This document shows positions 36,148-44,834 of a stretch of DNA of 64,000 bases, one piece after another. The notes under the pieces were generated by a model. That model made no database searches. It was given only the letters and a program-made list of their open reading frames with translations, and had not been told where the DNA came from. The DNA comes from Sphingomonas yantingensis (GTDB lineage Bacteria > Pseudomonadota > Alphaproteobacteria > Sphingomonadales > Sphingomonadaceae): positions 434,001 to 498,000 of the forward strand of contig NZ_JACIJJ010000001.1 of the NCBI RefSeq assembly GCF_014199325.1, in the 5' to 3' direction. The position numbers and the translations under genes were made by a program. Every line of letters begins with the position of its first letter. Position 1 is the first letter of the stretch.

Positions 36148-36318
36148 ATGGGCGAGCTGGTCGATAAGATCAAGGGCAAGGTCAACGAAGCTATCGGCGA
36201 CGTGAAGCAGAAGTCGGACAACCCCGAGACCCGCGCTGAGGGTCAGGCGCAGGAGGCCAAGGGCAAGGCCCAGCAGGCTGGCGGCGCGATCAAGGGTGCG
36301 CTGGGCGACAAGGTCTGA
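36148..36318 (+). CDS. CsbD-family stress protein
   Basis: A 56-residue hydrophilic protein with MGELVDKIKGKVNEAIGDVK and a repeated AEGQAQEAKGKAQQAGG pattern, typical of CsbD-like general stress proteins. A TAAGGAG ribosome site precedes the ATG, and an EcfG-like promoter lies upstream. It is probably induced in stationary phase or osmotic stress. Confidence 0.9.
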   Translation: MGELVDKIKGKVNEAIGDVKQKSDNPETRAEGQAQEAKGKAQQAGGAIKGALGDKV

Positions 36319-36346
36319 TCGACCTCAAGTCTTGACTTGAGCTAAT

Positions 36347-36378
36347 CGGCCGCTCGTCTTTTGACGGGCGGCCGTTTT
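36347..36378 (+). terminator. Rho-independent terminator after the CsbD gene
   Basis: CGGCCGCTCGTC pairs with GACGGGCGGCCG around a TTTT loop, followed by TTTTGC. A weaker hairpin, CTCAAGTCTTGACTTGAG, lies just before it. Confidence 0.8.
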
Positions 36379-36396
36379 GCTTTAGGGAGCGTGGTT

Positions 36397-37125
36397 TCAA
36401 AGCGCGTCGCGAGTCGCCTTTCGTTTCTCCTCACGCTTTTGAGTTTCGACAGCGTGCTGTTCCAAAAACGCGGCCTGAGAGGAGTAATTTACCACGGTTT
36501 GAATGCCGACTCCCGCGTCTTCCGGGCATCTCCTTATTGCCGCGTCGCGAGCGCTCTGCGCCATGAGGTTAGCTAAGCCTGCAAGAGCGCCATCAACGCC
36601 TCGTCCAGAGCTTGCGACGTAGGCATCGTTAGGGGCGTCGACTTGCCAACTCAATCTTACTCGTGTCTCGTCGTTCCAGAACGCTACACGTTGCTCAATT
36701 TCGACGCCGTCTTCATCAACAACCCGCTCTCGACCAGATTTTGCATATTTAGAACCGAGCGAATCTCGTACCGTCTTCAGGCGCTCAATTTCGGCCTTTG
36801 CACATCCTGAGCCTGAAAGGCTCACCTCAGCCAAGCGATCGTTTTCAAATACAGGGCTTATTGAAACCTTGAAGTTGCCAATCAAGACACCTGTTGGAGC
36901 ATAGGTAATACTGATTGACTTGAAGCGATTTCTCCTATCGCGTTTCACGACAGCTCCGCTCACCCCTTCAATCTTGGCGAGCACCTCTACGGTTTTCTCG
37001 GGGGTCATGCCCGTGCGTAAGTCGCGCCATAACAGGGCCCCATCATCTGTCGGAGCGCTCGGAGGATTGGTCGGCGCCTCGGCAGGTGCTACCGCGACAA
37101 CCTGTGCAAAGGGTAAGGCTATCAT
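36397..37125 (-). CDS. Hypothetical protein of low GC
   Basis: A 242-residue protein with a short hydrophobic start (MIALPFAQVVAVAPAEA) that may be an export signal. The body has mixed alpha/beta character (LLWRDLRTGMTPEKTVEVLA; NFKVSISPVFENDRLAEVSL) and a charged helical tail. The opening WRDLRTGMTPE recalls small-protein-A/BamE-type 'G(M/Q)T' starts, but I would not assign it. Base composition is near 50% GC in places, far below its neighbours, so it was probably acquired. Confidence 0.65.
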   Translation of the reverse strand: MIALPFAQVVAVAPAEAPTNPPSAPTDDGALLWRDLRTGMTPEKTVEVLAKIEGVSGAVVKRDRRNRFKSISITYAPTGVLIGNFKVSISPVFENDRLAEVSLSGSGCAKAEIERLKTVRDSLGSKYAKSGRERVVDEDGVEIEQRVAFWNDETRVRLSWQVDAPNDAYVASSGRGVDGALAGLANLMAQSARDAAIRRCPEDAGVGIQTVVNYSSQAAFLEQHAVETQKREEKRKATRDAL

Positions 37126-37160
37126 CTTCGTGTCCTGTCGCCGAGTTCTTCTAGCGCAAC

Positions 37161-38807
37161 TTAACGCGCCCGCAACGCCTCGATCGTAGTCGCGAAATTG
37201 ATGACTTCGATATCGGTGCGGATGTGGAGCAGGCGGACGCCGCTGCCCGCCTTCGCGCGGTCCAGCGCGGCGGCGAAATCCTCGGTCCGGTCGATCGTCT
37301 CCGCTGTCGCGCCATAAGCGCGGGCGAGCGCGGCGAAGTTGGGGTTGGACAGGCGTGTGGCCGACACGCGGCCGGGAAACTCGCGCTCCTGATGCATGCG
37401 GATCGTACCGTAGCCGCCATTGTCGACGACGAGGACGATCAGGTTCGCGCCGTGCTGGACCGCGGTCGCCAGTTCCTGTCCGTTCATCAGGAAGTCGCCG
37501 TCGCCCGCGATCGCCGCCACGGTGCGGCTCGGATGGCGCAGCGCCGCGGCGATCGCGGCGGGGGTGCCGTATCCCATTGCGCCGGCGGTGGGGGCAAGCT
37601 GGCTGCACGGCCCCGCATAGCGCCAGTAGCGGTGCCACCAGCCCGAGAAATTGCCCGCGCCGTTGCAGATCATCGTGTCGGCGGGCAGCGCCTCTCGCAT
37701 GACCTTCACGCACGGGCCGAGATCCATCGGCACGCCGTCGCGGGGCTTGGGATCGGACCAGTCGAGCCATTCGGCATGCGCCGCCGCGCCGCTGTCGAAA
37801 TGCGGCAGGTCGCCGAGCGTATCGAGCGCGCGCGCGAAGCTGCGCATGTCGGCGCAGATGGCCAGGTCGGTGCAATAGACGCGGTTGAGTTCGGTCGGGT
37901 CGGGATGGACGTGGACGACCGTCTGGCCGGGATGCTCGGGCGTGATGAGCGTGTAGCCGTCGGTCGTCGCCTCGCCCAGCCGCGCGCCGACCACGATCAG
38001 CAGGTCGGCTTCCTTGATCCGTTTGGGCAGCAAAGGGCAGGGGCCGTAGCCGAGATTGCCGGCATAGACAGGCATGTCGTTCGACACCGAATCCTGCTGC
38101 CGAAACGCGGCGGCGACGGGCAGGCCGATGCGGGTGGCGGCGCTGGCGAACGCGGTGGCGGTGCCGTCGCACCAGCCCGCGCCGCCGACGATCGCGACCG
38201 GCCGCTCGGCCGCGCGGATCAGGTCGGCGAGGCGGTCCATCGCTTGCGCGTCGGGGGCCTGGCGCAGCTTCTCGACGCGCGGGCGGTCGGCGACCTCAAC
38301 CCGGTCGAGCAGCATGTCCTCGGGCAGCGCCAGCACGACGGGACCGGGGCGGCCGTTCATCGCGGTGGCATAGGCGCGCGCGACATATTCGGGAATGCGC
38401 GCGGCATCGTCGATCCGCGCGGCCCATTTGGCGATCGGCGCGAACATCGCCTCGAAGTCGATTTCCTGGAACGCCTCGCGGTGGCGCGTGCCGCGGTCGA
38501 TATCGCCGATGAACAGGATCATCGGCAGCGAATCCTGCATCGCCACGTGCACCCCGATCGAGGCGTTCGTCGCCCCCGGCCCGCGCGTGACGAAGGCGAT
38601 GCCCGGCCGCCCGGTCATCTTGCCGTCGGCGGAGGCCATGAAGGTGACGCCGCCTTCCTGCCGGCACGTCACCACGTCGATCGTGGGCACGTCGACCAGT
38701 GCGTCGAGCACCGCGAGGAAACTCTCGCCCGGCACCTGGAACAACCGGTCGCAGCCCTGCGCCACCAGATTGTCGACAAGAATGCGGCCGCCGGTGCGAA
38801 GGGTCAC
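37161..38807 (-). CDS. Thiamine-pyrophosphate enzyme, acetolactate-synthase-like
   Basis: A 548-residue TPP enzyme with the three-domain plan of the family. It has VPGESFLAVLDAL and CRQEGGVTFMA (catalytic Glu), RGPGATNASIGVHVAMQDS, a central DHS-like domain, and the C-terminal TPP motif GDGDFLMNGQELATAV...NGGYGTI. It resembles the catabolic and unassigned members rather than IlvB, since no regulatory subunit (ilvH) follows. The product is unknown. Confidence 0.82.
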   Translation of the reverse strand: MTLRTGGRILVDNLVAQGCDRLFQVPGESFLAVLDALVDVPTIDVVTCRQEGGVTFMASADGKMTGRPGIAFVTRGPGATNASIGVHVAMQDSLPMILFIGDIDRGTRHREAFQEIDFEAMFAPIAKWAARIDDAARIPEYVARAYATAMNGRPGPVVLALPEDMLLDRVEVADRPRVEKLRQAPDAQAMDRLADLIRAAERPVAIVGGAGWCDGTATAFASAATRIGLPVAAAFRQQDSVSNDMPVYAGNLGYGPCPLLPKRIKEADLLIVVGARLGEATTDGYTLITPEHPGQTVVHVHPDPTELNRVYCTDLAICADMRSFARALDTLGDLPHFDSGAAAHAEWLDWSDPKPRDGVPMDLGPCVKVMREALPADTMICNGAGNFSGWWHRYWRYAGPCSQLAPTAGAMGYGTPAAIAAALRHPSRTVAAIAGDGDFLMNGQELATAVQHGANLIVLVVDNGGYGTIRMHQEREFPGRVSATRLSNPNFAALARAYGATAETIDRTEDFAAALDRAKAGSGVRLLHIRTDIEVINFATTIEALRAR

Positions 38808-38861
38808 GAACGTCTCTCCCGATACTTTTGCCGCGGGTGTAACGGCGTTCGTCGGGCGGCG

Positions 38862-40010
38862 CTATGCCTCCGCCGCGATGCCGTGCGCCTCGACCGCGCC
38901 GAGCAGCGCCGTCAGTGCCACGCGCTCATCCGCGCCGATGTCCGGGCGCCAGATTTCGAACAGCAGCACCACGCGGTCGCCGGTGCCGCGATTCCAGGCT
39001 TCATGCTCGAAACTGTCGTCGAAGATCAGGAGCTCACCCTCTCGCCATTCGCGCGTGTCGGCACCCACGCGCATCCCGCAGCCATCGGGCACGATCAGCG
39101 GCAGGTGGCAGATGAGGCGGGTATTGAAGACGCCGTGATGCGGGCGGATATGCGTGCCGGGTTTGAGGCGGGAGAACAGCGCCATCGGCGACCGCGTGCC
39201 GATCGCCGGCTGCGGCGCTTGGCGAAGCGCCGCGATCGTGGCGGGGCAGCGCGCCGCGTGAACTGGGTGCGGCTGGCCCCCCTCGAACAGATGCACCGCG
39301 CCCCAGGCGGGATCGTCGAGCAGATGGTTGGCGGGCGGCGGCTGGTCGGGGATCGAGCGGACATAGGGGGCGAACGCCTCATCCCCCGCCAGCAGCGCCA
39401 GCAGTTCCTCGCGGATCGCGGCGGTTGCCGCCTCGACCGCGGGCACCCAGTCGAACGCGGCCCGCTCGAAAAAGGCGCGCTGGGCGAGGCCGGGATAATA
39501 GAACATCGACGGCTGCTGAAGGTGGAGTTCGCGCCGGCCGAGCAGCAACTCGATCGCCTCGCCGACGCGCGGGGGAAGGTCCCCGCCGCCGAGCCCCGCG
39601 CCGTCGATCGCCGCCGCCAGCGTGGCGGCGAATCGCTCGCCCGCCCCCGCGACGAACGCGCGCGCGTCGGCGATCGCCGCGTCGAAGCTGGCCGGCGGCG
39701 GGCTGTGATCGGCGACCGCGAGCGCGGTGGCATAGAAGCGCACCGCCGCGCGATCGTCGCCGGTCCGCCGTTCAAGCGCGGCGCGCGCCAGCAGCGCGGA
39801 CAGGTGCCGCGGCGCGCGGCGCAGCGCTTCGGCAAGGGCCGCACGCTCGCCATCCACATCGCCCCGCCGCTGCTCGATCCCGGCCAGCAGAACGCACGGA
39901 TCCGCCTCGCCCGGCGCCGCCGCCATCAGCCGCAGCAGCATCGCCCGCGCCCGGTCGAAGTCGCCCGTGCGGGCGAGATTAAGGGCGGCGGGCAGCGTGT
40001 CGATAGCCAT
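38862..40010 (-). CDS. TPR plus aspartyl/asparaginyl beta-hydroxylase-like protein
   Basis: A 382-residue protein. The N-terminal 130 residues form helical TPR-like repeats ([40 protein letters not shown]). The C-terminal part is an Fe(II)/2-oxoglutarate dioxygenase of the aspartyl-hydroxylase type, with [14 protein letters not shown] and [11 protein letters not shown] giving the metal histidines. It probably hydroxylates a protein or peptide side chain. The partner is unknown. Confidence 0.82.
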   Translation of the reverse strand: MAIDTLPAALNLARTGDFDRARAMLLRLMAAAPGEADPCVLLAGIEQRRGDVDGERAALAEALRRAPRHLSALLARAALERRTGDDRAAVRFYATALAVADHSPPPASFDAAIADARAFVAGAGERFAATLAAAIDGAGLGGGDLPPRVGEAIELLLGRRELHLQQPSMFYYPGLAQRAFFERAAFDWVPAVEAATAAIREELLALLAGDEAFAPYVRSIPDQPPPANHLLDDPAWGAVHLFEGGQPHPVHAARCPATIAALRQAPQPAIGTRSPMALFSRLKPGTHIRPHHGVFNTRLICHLPLIVPDGCGMRVGADTREWREGELLIFDDSFEHEAWNRGTGDRVVLLFEIWRPDIGADERVALTALLGAVEAHGIAAEA

Positions 40011-40131
40011 GATCGAAGTTAGGCATGCCGCGCGGCGGCCCGCAATCTTCGGCGATTGCGCGCGCCGTTTCTCCTTTGTAGTCAGCCGCCAAATGCTCGG
40101 CCGACAGGCGAGCCCGGAGAAGGATCAGCCC

Positions 40132-40839
40132 ATGCAGAAGCTCTACCCCGATGCCGCCGCCGCGCTCGAAGGCCTGCTGCACGACGGGATGACGATCTGT
40201 GCGGGCGGCTTCGGCCTGTGCGGCATCCCGGAGCGGCTGATCGATGCGATCCGCGAGTCGGGCGTGAAGGACCTGACGATCGCCAGCAACAATGCCGGCA
40301 TCGACAATGAAGGCCTCGGCAAGCTCCTTCGCACGCGCCAGGTGAAGAAGATGATCTCGTCCTATGTCGGTGAGAACAAGGAGTTCGAGCGCCAGTATCT
40401 GGCCGGCGAGCTCGAGGTCGAATTCTGTCCGCAGGGGACGCTCGCCGAACGCTGCCGCGCGGGCGGCGCGGGGATCCCCGGCTTCTATACCAAGACCGGC
40501 GTCGGCACGAAGGTGGCCGAGGGCAAGGAAACAAAGCTCTTCAACGGCGAGGAATATATCCTCGAGCGCGGCATCCGTGCCGACCTGTCGATCATCAAGG
40601 GGTGGAAGGCGGACGAGATGGGCAACCTCATCTTCCGCAAGACCGCGCGCAACTTCAACCAGCCGATGGCGACCGCCGCCAACATCTGCGTCGCCGAGGT
40701 CGAGGAAGTGGTGCCGGTCGGCAGCCTCGACCCCGACGCGATCCACCTGCCCGGTATCTATGTGAAGCGGATGATCGTCGGCGCTCCCTACGACAAGAAG
40801 ATCGAGTTCCGCACCGTGCGCGAGCGGGCGGCCGCGTGA
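40132..40839 (+). CDS. 3-oxoacid CoA-transferase subunit A
   Basis: A 235-residue subunit of a succinyl-CoA:3-ketoacid transferase, which activates acetoacetate. It carries [13 protein letters not shown], the [14 protein letters not shown] block and [24 protein letters not shown] site precedes the ATG. The gene for subunit B lies 860 bases downstream, after a phosphatase gene whose GTG overlaps this stop (GTGA). Confidence 0.93.
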   Translation: MQKLYPDAAAALEGLLHDGMTICAGGFGLCGIPERLIDAIRESGVKDLTIASNNAGIDNEGLGKLLRTRQVKKMISSYVGENKEFERQYLAGELEVEFCPQGTLAERCRAGGAGIPGFYTKTGVGTKVAEGKETKLFNGEEYILERGIRADLSIIKGWKADEMGNLIFRKTARNFNQPMATAANICVAEVEEVVPVGSLDPDAIHLPGIYVKRMIVGAPYDKKIEFRTVRERAAA

Positions 40840-41699
40840 TCCGCGCCCTGACGCTCGCCGCATCGGCACTGGCGCTGTCGGCGTGCGCGGCGACCCCGCC
40901 GCCGGCCGCGACTGCGGCGGTATCGACGCAGCCGGGGAGGCAGTATCGCTGGCAACTGGGCTCGGGCGAAGCGGCGGTGCTGTCACGCCAGGCGCATCTG
41001 GCGATGGCCGCGTTCGTGGCCGCGCACGCAAAGGGGCCGGCGTCGAGCGTCGTGCTGTCCGCGGGATCGACGCCCGCCGCGCCGCGCTTCGGTGCCTGCG
41101 GCAACCGGCCCCGCGCGGTTGTCTACGACATCGACGAGACGGTGCTGCTCAACACCGGCGCCAATTACGACAGCGCGGTGCGCGGCGACCCGCCGTTCGA
41201 TCCCGAGCGCTGGGCGCAGTGGGAGCGGGACGGCGCGAACGCGGTCGAGCCGGTGCCCGGGGTGGTCGAGGCGATCACCGCGATCCGCCGCGCGGGCGTG
41301 ACCGTCGTCTTCAACTCGAACCGCGATCGATCGGCCGCGGCCTCCACCGCGGCGGCGCTCGCCTCGGTCGGGATCGACAATGCGGTGCCGGGCGAGACCT
41401 TGTTCTTGAAGGGTGACGTCGCGCCCGGCTCGGCCAAGGACCCGCGCCGCGCCGCAATCGACGCGAAATATTGCGTGATCGCGATGGCGGGCGACAATCT
41501 CGGCGACTTCGCCGACGCCTTCAACGATCGTGGACTGTCGACGCCCGCACGCCGTGCGCTGGCCCAGAATGCCGCGATCGCGCCTCTGTGGGGCAATGGC
41601 TGGTTCCTCATTCCCAACGCGCTGTACGGCGGCTGGGAAGGCGGGACCTTCGACGACCTGTTTCCCGCCGACAAGCGCTGGACGCCAAAGGAGAAGTAA
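40836..41699 (+). CDS. Class C (e(P4)-type) acid phosphatase lipoprotein
   Basis: A 287-residue HAD-superfamily phosphatase. It starts at GTG and has a signal peptide with lipobox ALSAC (Cys about 17). The catalytic motif is [11 protein letters not shown], and motif II is VFNSNRD. It would dephosphorylate nucleotides or other phosphate esters at the periplasmic face. It is unusual in lying between the two CoA-transferase subunit genes and overlapping the first. Confidence 0.88.
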   Translation: MIRALTLAASALALSACAATPPPAATAAVSTQPGRQYRWQLGSGEAAVLSRQAHLAMAAFVAAHAKGPASSVVLSAGSTPAAPRFGACGNRPRAVVYDIDETVLLNTGANYDSAVRGDPPFDPERWAQWERDGANAVEPVPGVVEAITAIRRAGVTVVFNSNRDRSAAASTAAALASVGIDNAVPGETLFLKGDVAPGSAKDPRRAAIDAKYCVIAMAGDNLGDFADAFNDRGLSTPARRALAQNAAIAPLWGNGWFLIPNALYGGWEGGTFDDLFPADKRWTPKEK

Positions 41700-41700
41700 G

Positions 41701-42348
41701 ATGCCCTGGACACGCGACGACATGGCGGCGCGCGCCGCGCGCGAGCTGCGTGACGGCTTCTACGTCAATCTCGGCATCGGCATCCCGACGCTGGTGGCGA
41801 ATCACATTCCCGAGGGCGTGACGGTGACGCTCCAGTCGGAAAACGGCATGCTCGGCATCGGCCCGTTCCCGTTTGCGGGCGAGGAGGACCCCGACCTCAT
41901 CAACGCGGGCAAGCAGACGATCAGCGAGCTGCCGCACTCGGTCTATTTCAGCTCGGCCGACAGTTTCGCGATGATCCGCGGCGGGCATATCGACCTCACC
42001 GTCCTCGGTGCGATGGAAGTGAGCCAGGGCGGCGACATCGCCAACTGGATGATCCCCGGCAAGATGATCAAGGGCATGGGCGGCGCCATGGACCTCGTCG
42101 CCGGGGTCAAGAAGATCATCGTCGTGATGGAGCACACCGCCAAGGACGGCAGCCCGAAGTTCATCCCCGACTGCACGCTGCCCCTCACCGGCAAGAACGT
42201 CGTCGACATGATCGTCACCGACCTCTGCGTCTTCCAGCGCCCCGACCATGACAGCCCGTTCCGGCTGGTCGAACTGGCGCCCGGCGTGACGGCCGAGGAA
42301 GTCGCGGCCAAGACGACGGCCGCTTACGAGGTCGCGGTGCCGGCATGA
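41701..42348 (+). CDS. 3-oxoacid CoA-transferase subunit B
   Basis: A 215-residue subunit that carries the catalytic glutamate in [11 protein letters not shown]. Other family blocks are [35 protein letters not shown] and [15 protein letters not shown]. It starts one base after the acid phosphatase stop and overlaps the HepT-like gene by four bases. Confidence 0.94.
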   Translation: MPWTRDDMAARAARELRDGFYVNLGIGIPTLVANHIPEGVTVTLQSENGMLGIGPFPFAGEEDPDLINAGKQTISELPHSVYFSSADSFAMIRGGHIDLTVLGAMEVSQGGDIANWMIPGKMIKGMGGAMDLVAGVKKIIVVMEHTAKDGSPKFIPDCTLPLTGKNVVDMIVTDLCVFQRPDHDSPFRLVELAPGVTAEEVAAKTTAAYEVAVPA

Positions 42349-42764
42349 GCGCCGGGGCGCCTCTTCGCTGGCACCAGCGGCTCGCCAATTACCGGCGCGC
42401 CGTCGACCTGCTGGGCGAAGCGGTGACGCTGGGACGCGAGCGGCCGTTGTCCGAGCTGGAGAAGGCCGGGCTGGTCCAGCGGTACGAGATCGCCTGGGAG
42501 CTCGGCTGGAAGCTGATGGCCGACTTCCTCGTCGCGGAGGGATCGCCGCCCGACACCGTCACGTCGGCCAGCGTGATCCGCGCCGCCTTTGCCGCGGGGA
42601 TCGTTGAGGATGGCGATGCGTGGATGGCCGCGAGCAAGCTGCGCCATCAACTGTCGCATACTTATGACGAAACGATGCGCGACGCGGGACTGGTGGCGAT
42701 CGGTGAGCGGCATCTGCCGACGCTGGTGGCGCTGCGCGACGACATGAGCGCTCGCGCCGGATGA
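42345..42764 (+). CDS. HepT/HI0074-like nucleotidyltransferase partner
   Basis: A 139-residue helical protein of the HI0074/HepT group: [20 protein letters not shown] at the start and the RX4H motif as [10 protein letters not shown]. HepT RNases pair with MNT-type nucleotidyltransferases, which neutralise them by adenylylation of the Tyr in that motif. The MNT gene overlaps its stop by four bases, so it is likely a two-gene toxin-antitoxin (type VII) unit. Confidence 0.85.
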   Translation: MSAGAPLRWHQRLANYRRAVDLLGEAVTLGRERPLSELEKAGLVQRYEIAWELGWKLMADFLVAEGSPPDTVTSASVIRAAFAAGIVEDGDAWMAASKLRHQLSHTYDETMRDAGLVAIGERHLPTLVALRDDMSARAG

Positions 42765-43075
42765 GCGGCGGATTGACGATCGCGCAGCGTGCGGCGCTTC
42801 GCGAGGCGCTGGCCCCGTTCGCCGATCGTATCGAGCAGGTGCTGCTCTACGGCTCGCGGGCGAGGGGCGACCATCGGCCGGGCTCCGATGTCGATCTGCT
42901 GATCCTGGGAAATCTCGATGCGGCGGCGCTGCTCGCGGTGGCCGCTGCGATAGAGGCGAGCGACCTGTCGGTGCACGCAGACGTGACGCTGCCGCCGCCG
43001 CCGGACAGTCCGCTCGCGTCGGTCGTGGCGCGAGAGGCGGTGCCGCTTTTCGATCGGGCCGATCTGATCGGCTAG
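42761..43075 (+). CDS. Minimal nucleotidyltransferase (MNT/MntA-like)
   Basis: A 104-residue protein with the polymerase-beta motif LLYGSRARGDHRPGSDVDLL (GS-X10-DXD). It is the probable antitoxin of the preceding HepT-like protein. It converges with the cupin gene, overlapping by four bases. Confidence 0.87.
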   Translation: MSGGLTIAQRAALREALAPFADRIEQVLLYGSRARGDHRPGSDVDLLILGNLDAAALLAVAAAIEASDLSVHADVTLPPPPDSPLASVVAREAVPLFDRADLIG

Positions 43076-43527
43076 AACGGCGCGCCGGTCACCGGATCGC
43101 GGTCCGGGACCGGCACTGCCGCGATGTGGGCGCGGATCGCGTCGTCGGCCGGCTTCGTCACCACGTCCCAGTCCTGTCCGGCGGGATAGGCGCCGACGAC
43201 GGCGAAATCGTCGCTCGCCGTCTCGCATTTGTGCCCGGTGCCGGCGGGCAGCATCAGCGCGTCGCCCGCGCCGATCTCGATCGTCCGCCCGCCCGGGCCA
43301 CCGATCGTCAGCGTCGCGCTTCCGGCGAAGCAGCCCAACACCTCGTGCGCGGTCGAGTGGTAGTGGTGATAGTCGAACACCCCGTCCCGCCACTGCGGCG
43401 GCCAGCCATTCGCCTCGAACAACGCCTCGAACGCTGCCGCACCGTCCGCCGCGCCGCGATAGCAGCGCACGGCTAAGGCGGGATTGTTCGGTACGCCCTC
43501 ATGCGAGGCGAGGGTGAAGCGTTCCAT
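43072..43527 (-). CDS. Cupin-domain protein
   Basis: A 151-residue single-cupin protein. The metal histidines are suggested by YHHYHSTAHEVLGC (motif 1) and by MLPAGTGHKCE (motif 2). It resembles YjlB-like cupins of unknown role. Its start overlaps the end of the MFS gene by 29 bases, implying one transcript. Confidence 0.8.
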   Translation of the reverse strand: MERFTLASHEGVPNNPALAVRCYRGAADGAAAFEALFEANGWPPQWRDGVFDYHHYHSTAHEVLGCFAGSATLTIGGPGGRTIEIGAGDALMLPAGTGHKCETASDDFAVVGAYPAGQDWDVVTKPADDAIRAHIAAVPVPDRDPVTGAPF

Positions 43528-44776
43528 CGGCGATCTCTCGCGGGCGGGTTTCGGGAATGAACAGCGCGTAGAAGATTAGCCCCGCCGCACCGACGCCCGC
43601 CAGCGTCCAATAGGCGGGACCGAAGCCGCCGAGCACGACGATCGACCCGGCAAGGCTGGCGGACAGTGCGCCGCCGAGGCCCTGCACCGTCGCCACCGCC
43701 CCCTGCGCCACATTGAACCGCCCGGTGCCGCGCGTCATGTCGGCGATGACGATCGGGAACAGCGCGCCGAAGATGCCCGCGCCGATCCCGTCGAGCAACT
43801 GGACGCCAAGTAGCCACGCGGGGGCGTCAGACAGCGGATAGAGAAACCCGCGCAGCGTCAGCATCGCGAACGCCGCGAGAAACAGCGGCTTGCGCCCCCA
43901 GCGATCGGTGCGCGCACCGACGATCAGCGCGACCGGGACCATCACCACCTGCGCGCCGACGATGCAAGCGGCAACCAGCGACGTGGCGCTGCCGCTCCCG
44001 ACGATCCGTGCCAGCTGCTGGCCGACGGTCGGCAGCATCGCCGCGTTCGCCAGGTGGAAGAGGAAGGCGGCGCAGGCAAAGGCGGCGATCGTCGGATGGT
44101 TGCGCAGCGTCGCGAAGATCGACTGCGGCGGACCCTTGTCCTCGCCGTCGCCCATGCCGCGCGCGACGCGGTGGTCGATCGCCCTGGGGTCGATCATCAG
44201 CGTCGCACCGATACTGAGCGCCGCGAACAGGCCCATCAGCCAGAACACCACCTGAGGCCCGAAGCTGAAGGCGAGCACGCCCGCCAGCCCCGCCGACACC
44301 GCGTTGCCAGCGTGGTTGAACGCCTCGTTGCGGCCGACGCGGCGGGTGAAGAGCTTGGGGCCGACGATGCCCAGCGAGATCGCGGCGATGGCGGGCGCGA
44401 AGACCGCGGCGGCGACCGCGGCGACCGACTGGCCGATGACGACGGGCGCGAATCCGTCGACCAGCGGCAGCGAGATCGACGACAGCGTCACCGCGACGGC
44501 CGCGGCGACGAGCAGCGCGCGCTTGGCATGGATGCGGTCGACGAGCCCGCCCGCTGGCGCCTGCGCGATCAGGCCCGCGATCCCGGCGATCGTCATCACC
44601 GCGCCCGCGCTCGCCTCCGACCAGCCATGGCTCGGCCCGCGCACCGCGACGAGATAGATGGCGAGATACGGCCCCAGCCCGTCGCGCACGTCGGCGAGCA
44701 CGGCATTGAGCGCATCCAATGCGATCAGCGAGCGGCGATTGGGGGTCGGGTGCGGCAACCGGCGGCCTTCCTGCAT
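43499..44776 (-). CDS. Major facilitator superfamily transporter
   Basis: A 425-residue carrier with 12 predicted transmembrane segments. The family loop between segments 2 and 3 reads GGLVDRIHAKRALL, and the equivalent in the second half reads GARTDRWGRKPLFL. The substrate is not evident. It is followed by the overlapping cupin gene. Confidence 0.88.
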   Translation of the reverse strand: MQEGRRLPHPTPNRRSLIALDALNAVLADVRDGLGPYLAIYLVAVRGPSHGWSEASAGAVMTIAGIAGLIAQAPAGGLVDRIHAKRALLVAAAVAVTLSSISLPLVDGFAPVVIGQSVAAVAAAVFAPAIAAISLGIVGPKLFTRRVGRNEAFNHAGNAVSAGLAGVLAFSFGPQVVFWLMGLFAALSIGATLMIDPRAIDHRVARGMGDGEDKGPPQSIFATLRNHPTIAAFACAAFLFHLANAAMLPTVGQQLARIVGSGSATSLVAACIVGAQVVMVPVALIVGARTDRWGRKPLFLAAFAMLTLRGFLYPLSDAPAWLLGVQLLDGIGAGIFGALFPIVIADMTRGTGRFNVAQGAVATVQGLGGALSASLAGSIVVLGGFGPAYWTLAGVGAAGLIFYALFIPETRPREIADGTLHPRLA

Positions 44777-44834
44777 CGAAGTCGCCGGTTGAACGCGCTG
44801 CGCGCGCTTGTGGCGCGCGGCTCGGTCCGCTTTC

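Noticed and set aside
37224..40022. Plus-strand open frame of over 900 codons
   Set aside because: It crosses two minus-strand genes with clear motifs (TPP enzyme, dioxygenase) and their intergenic gap, so it is a shadow frame.
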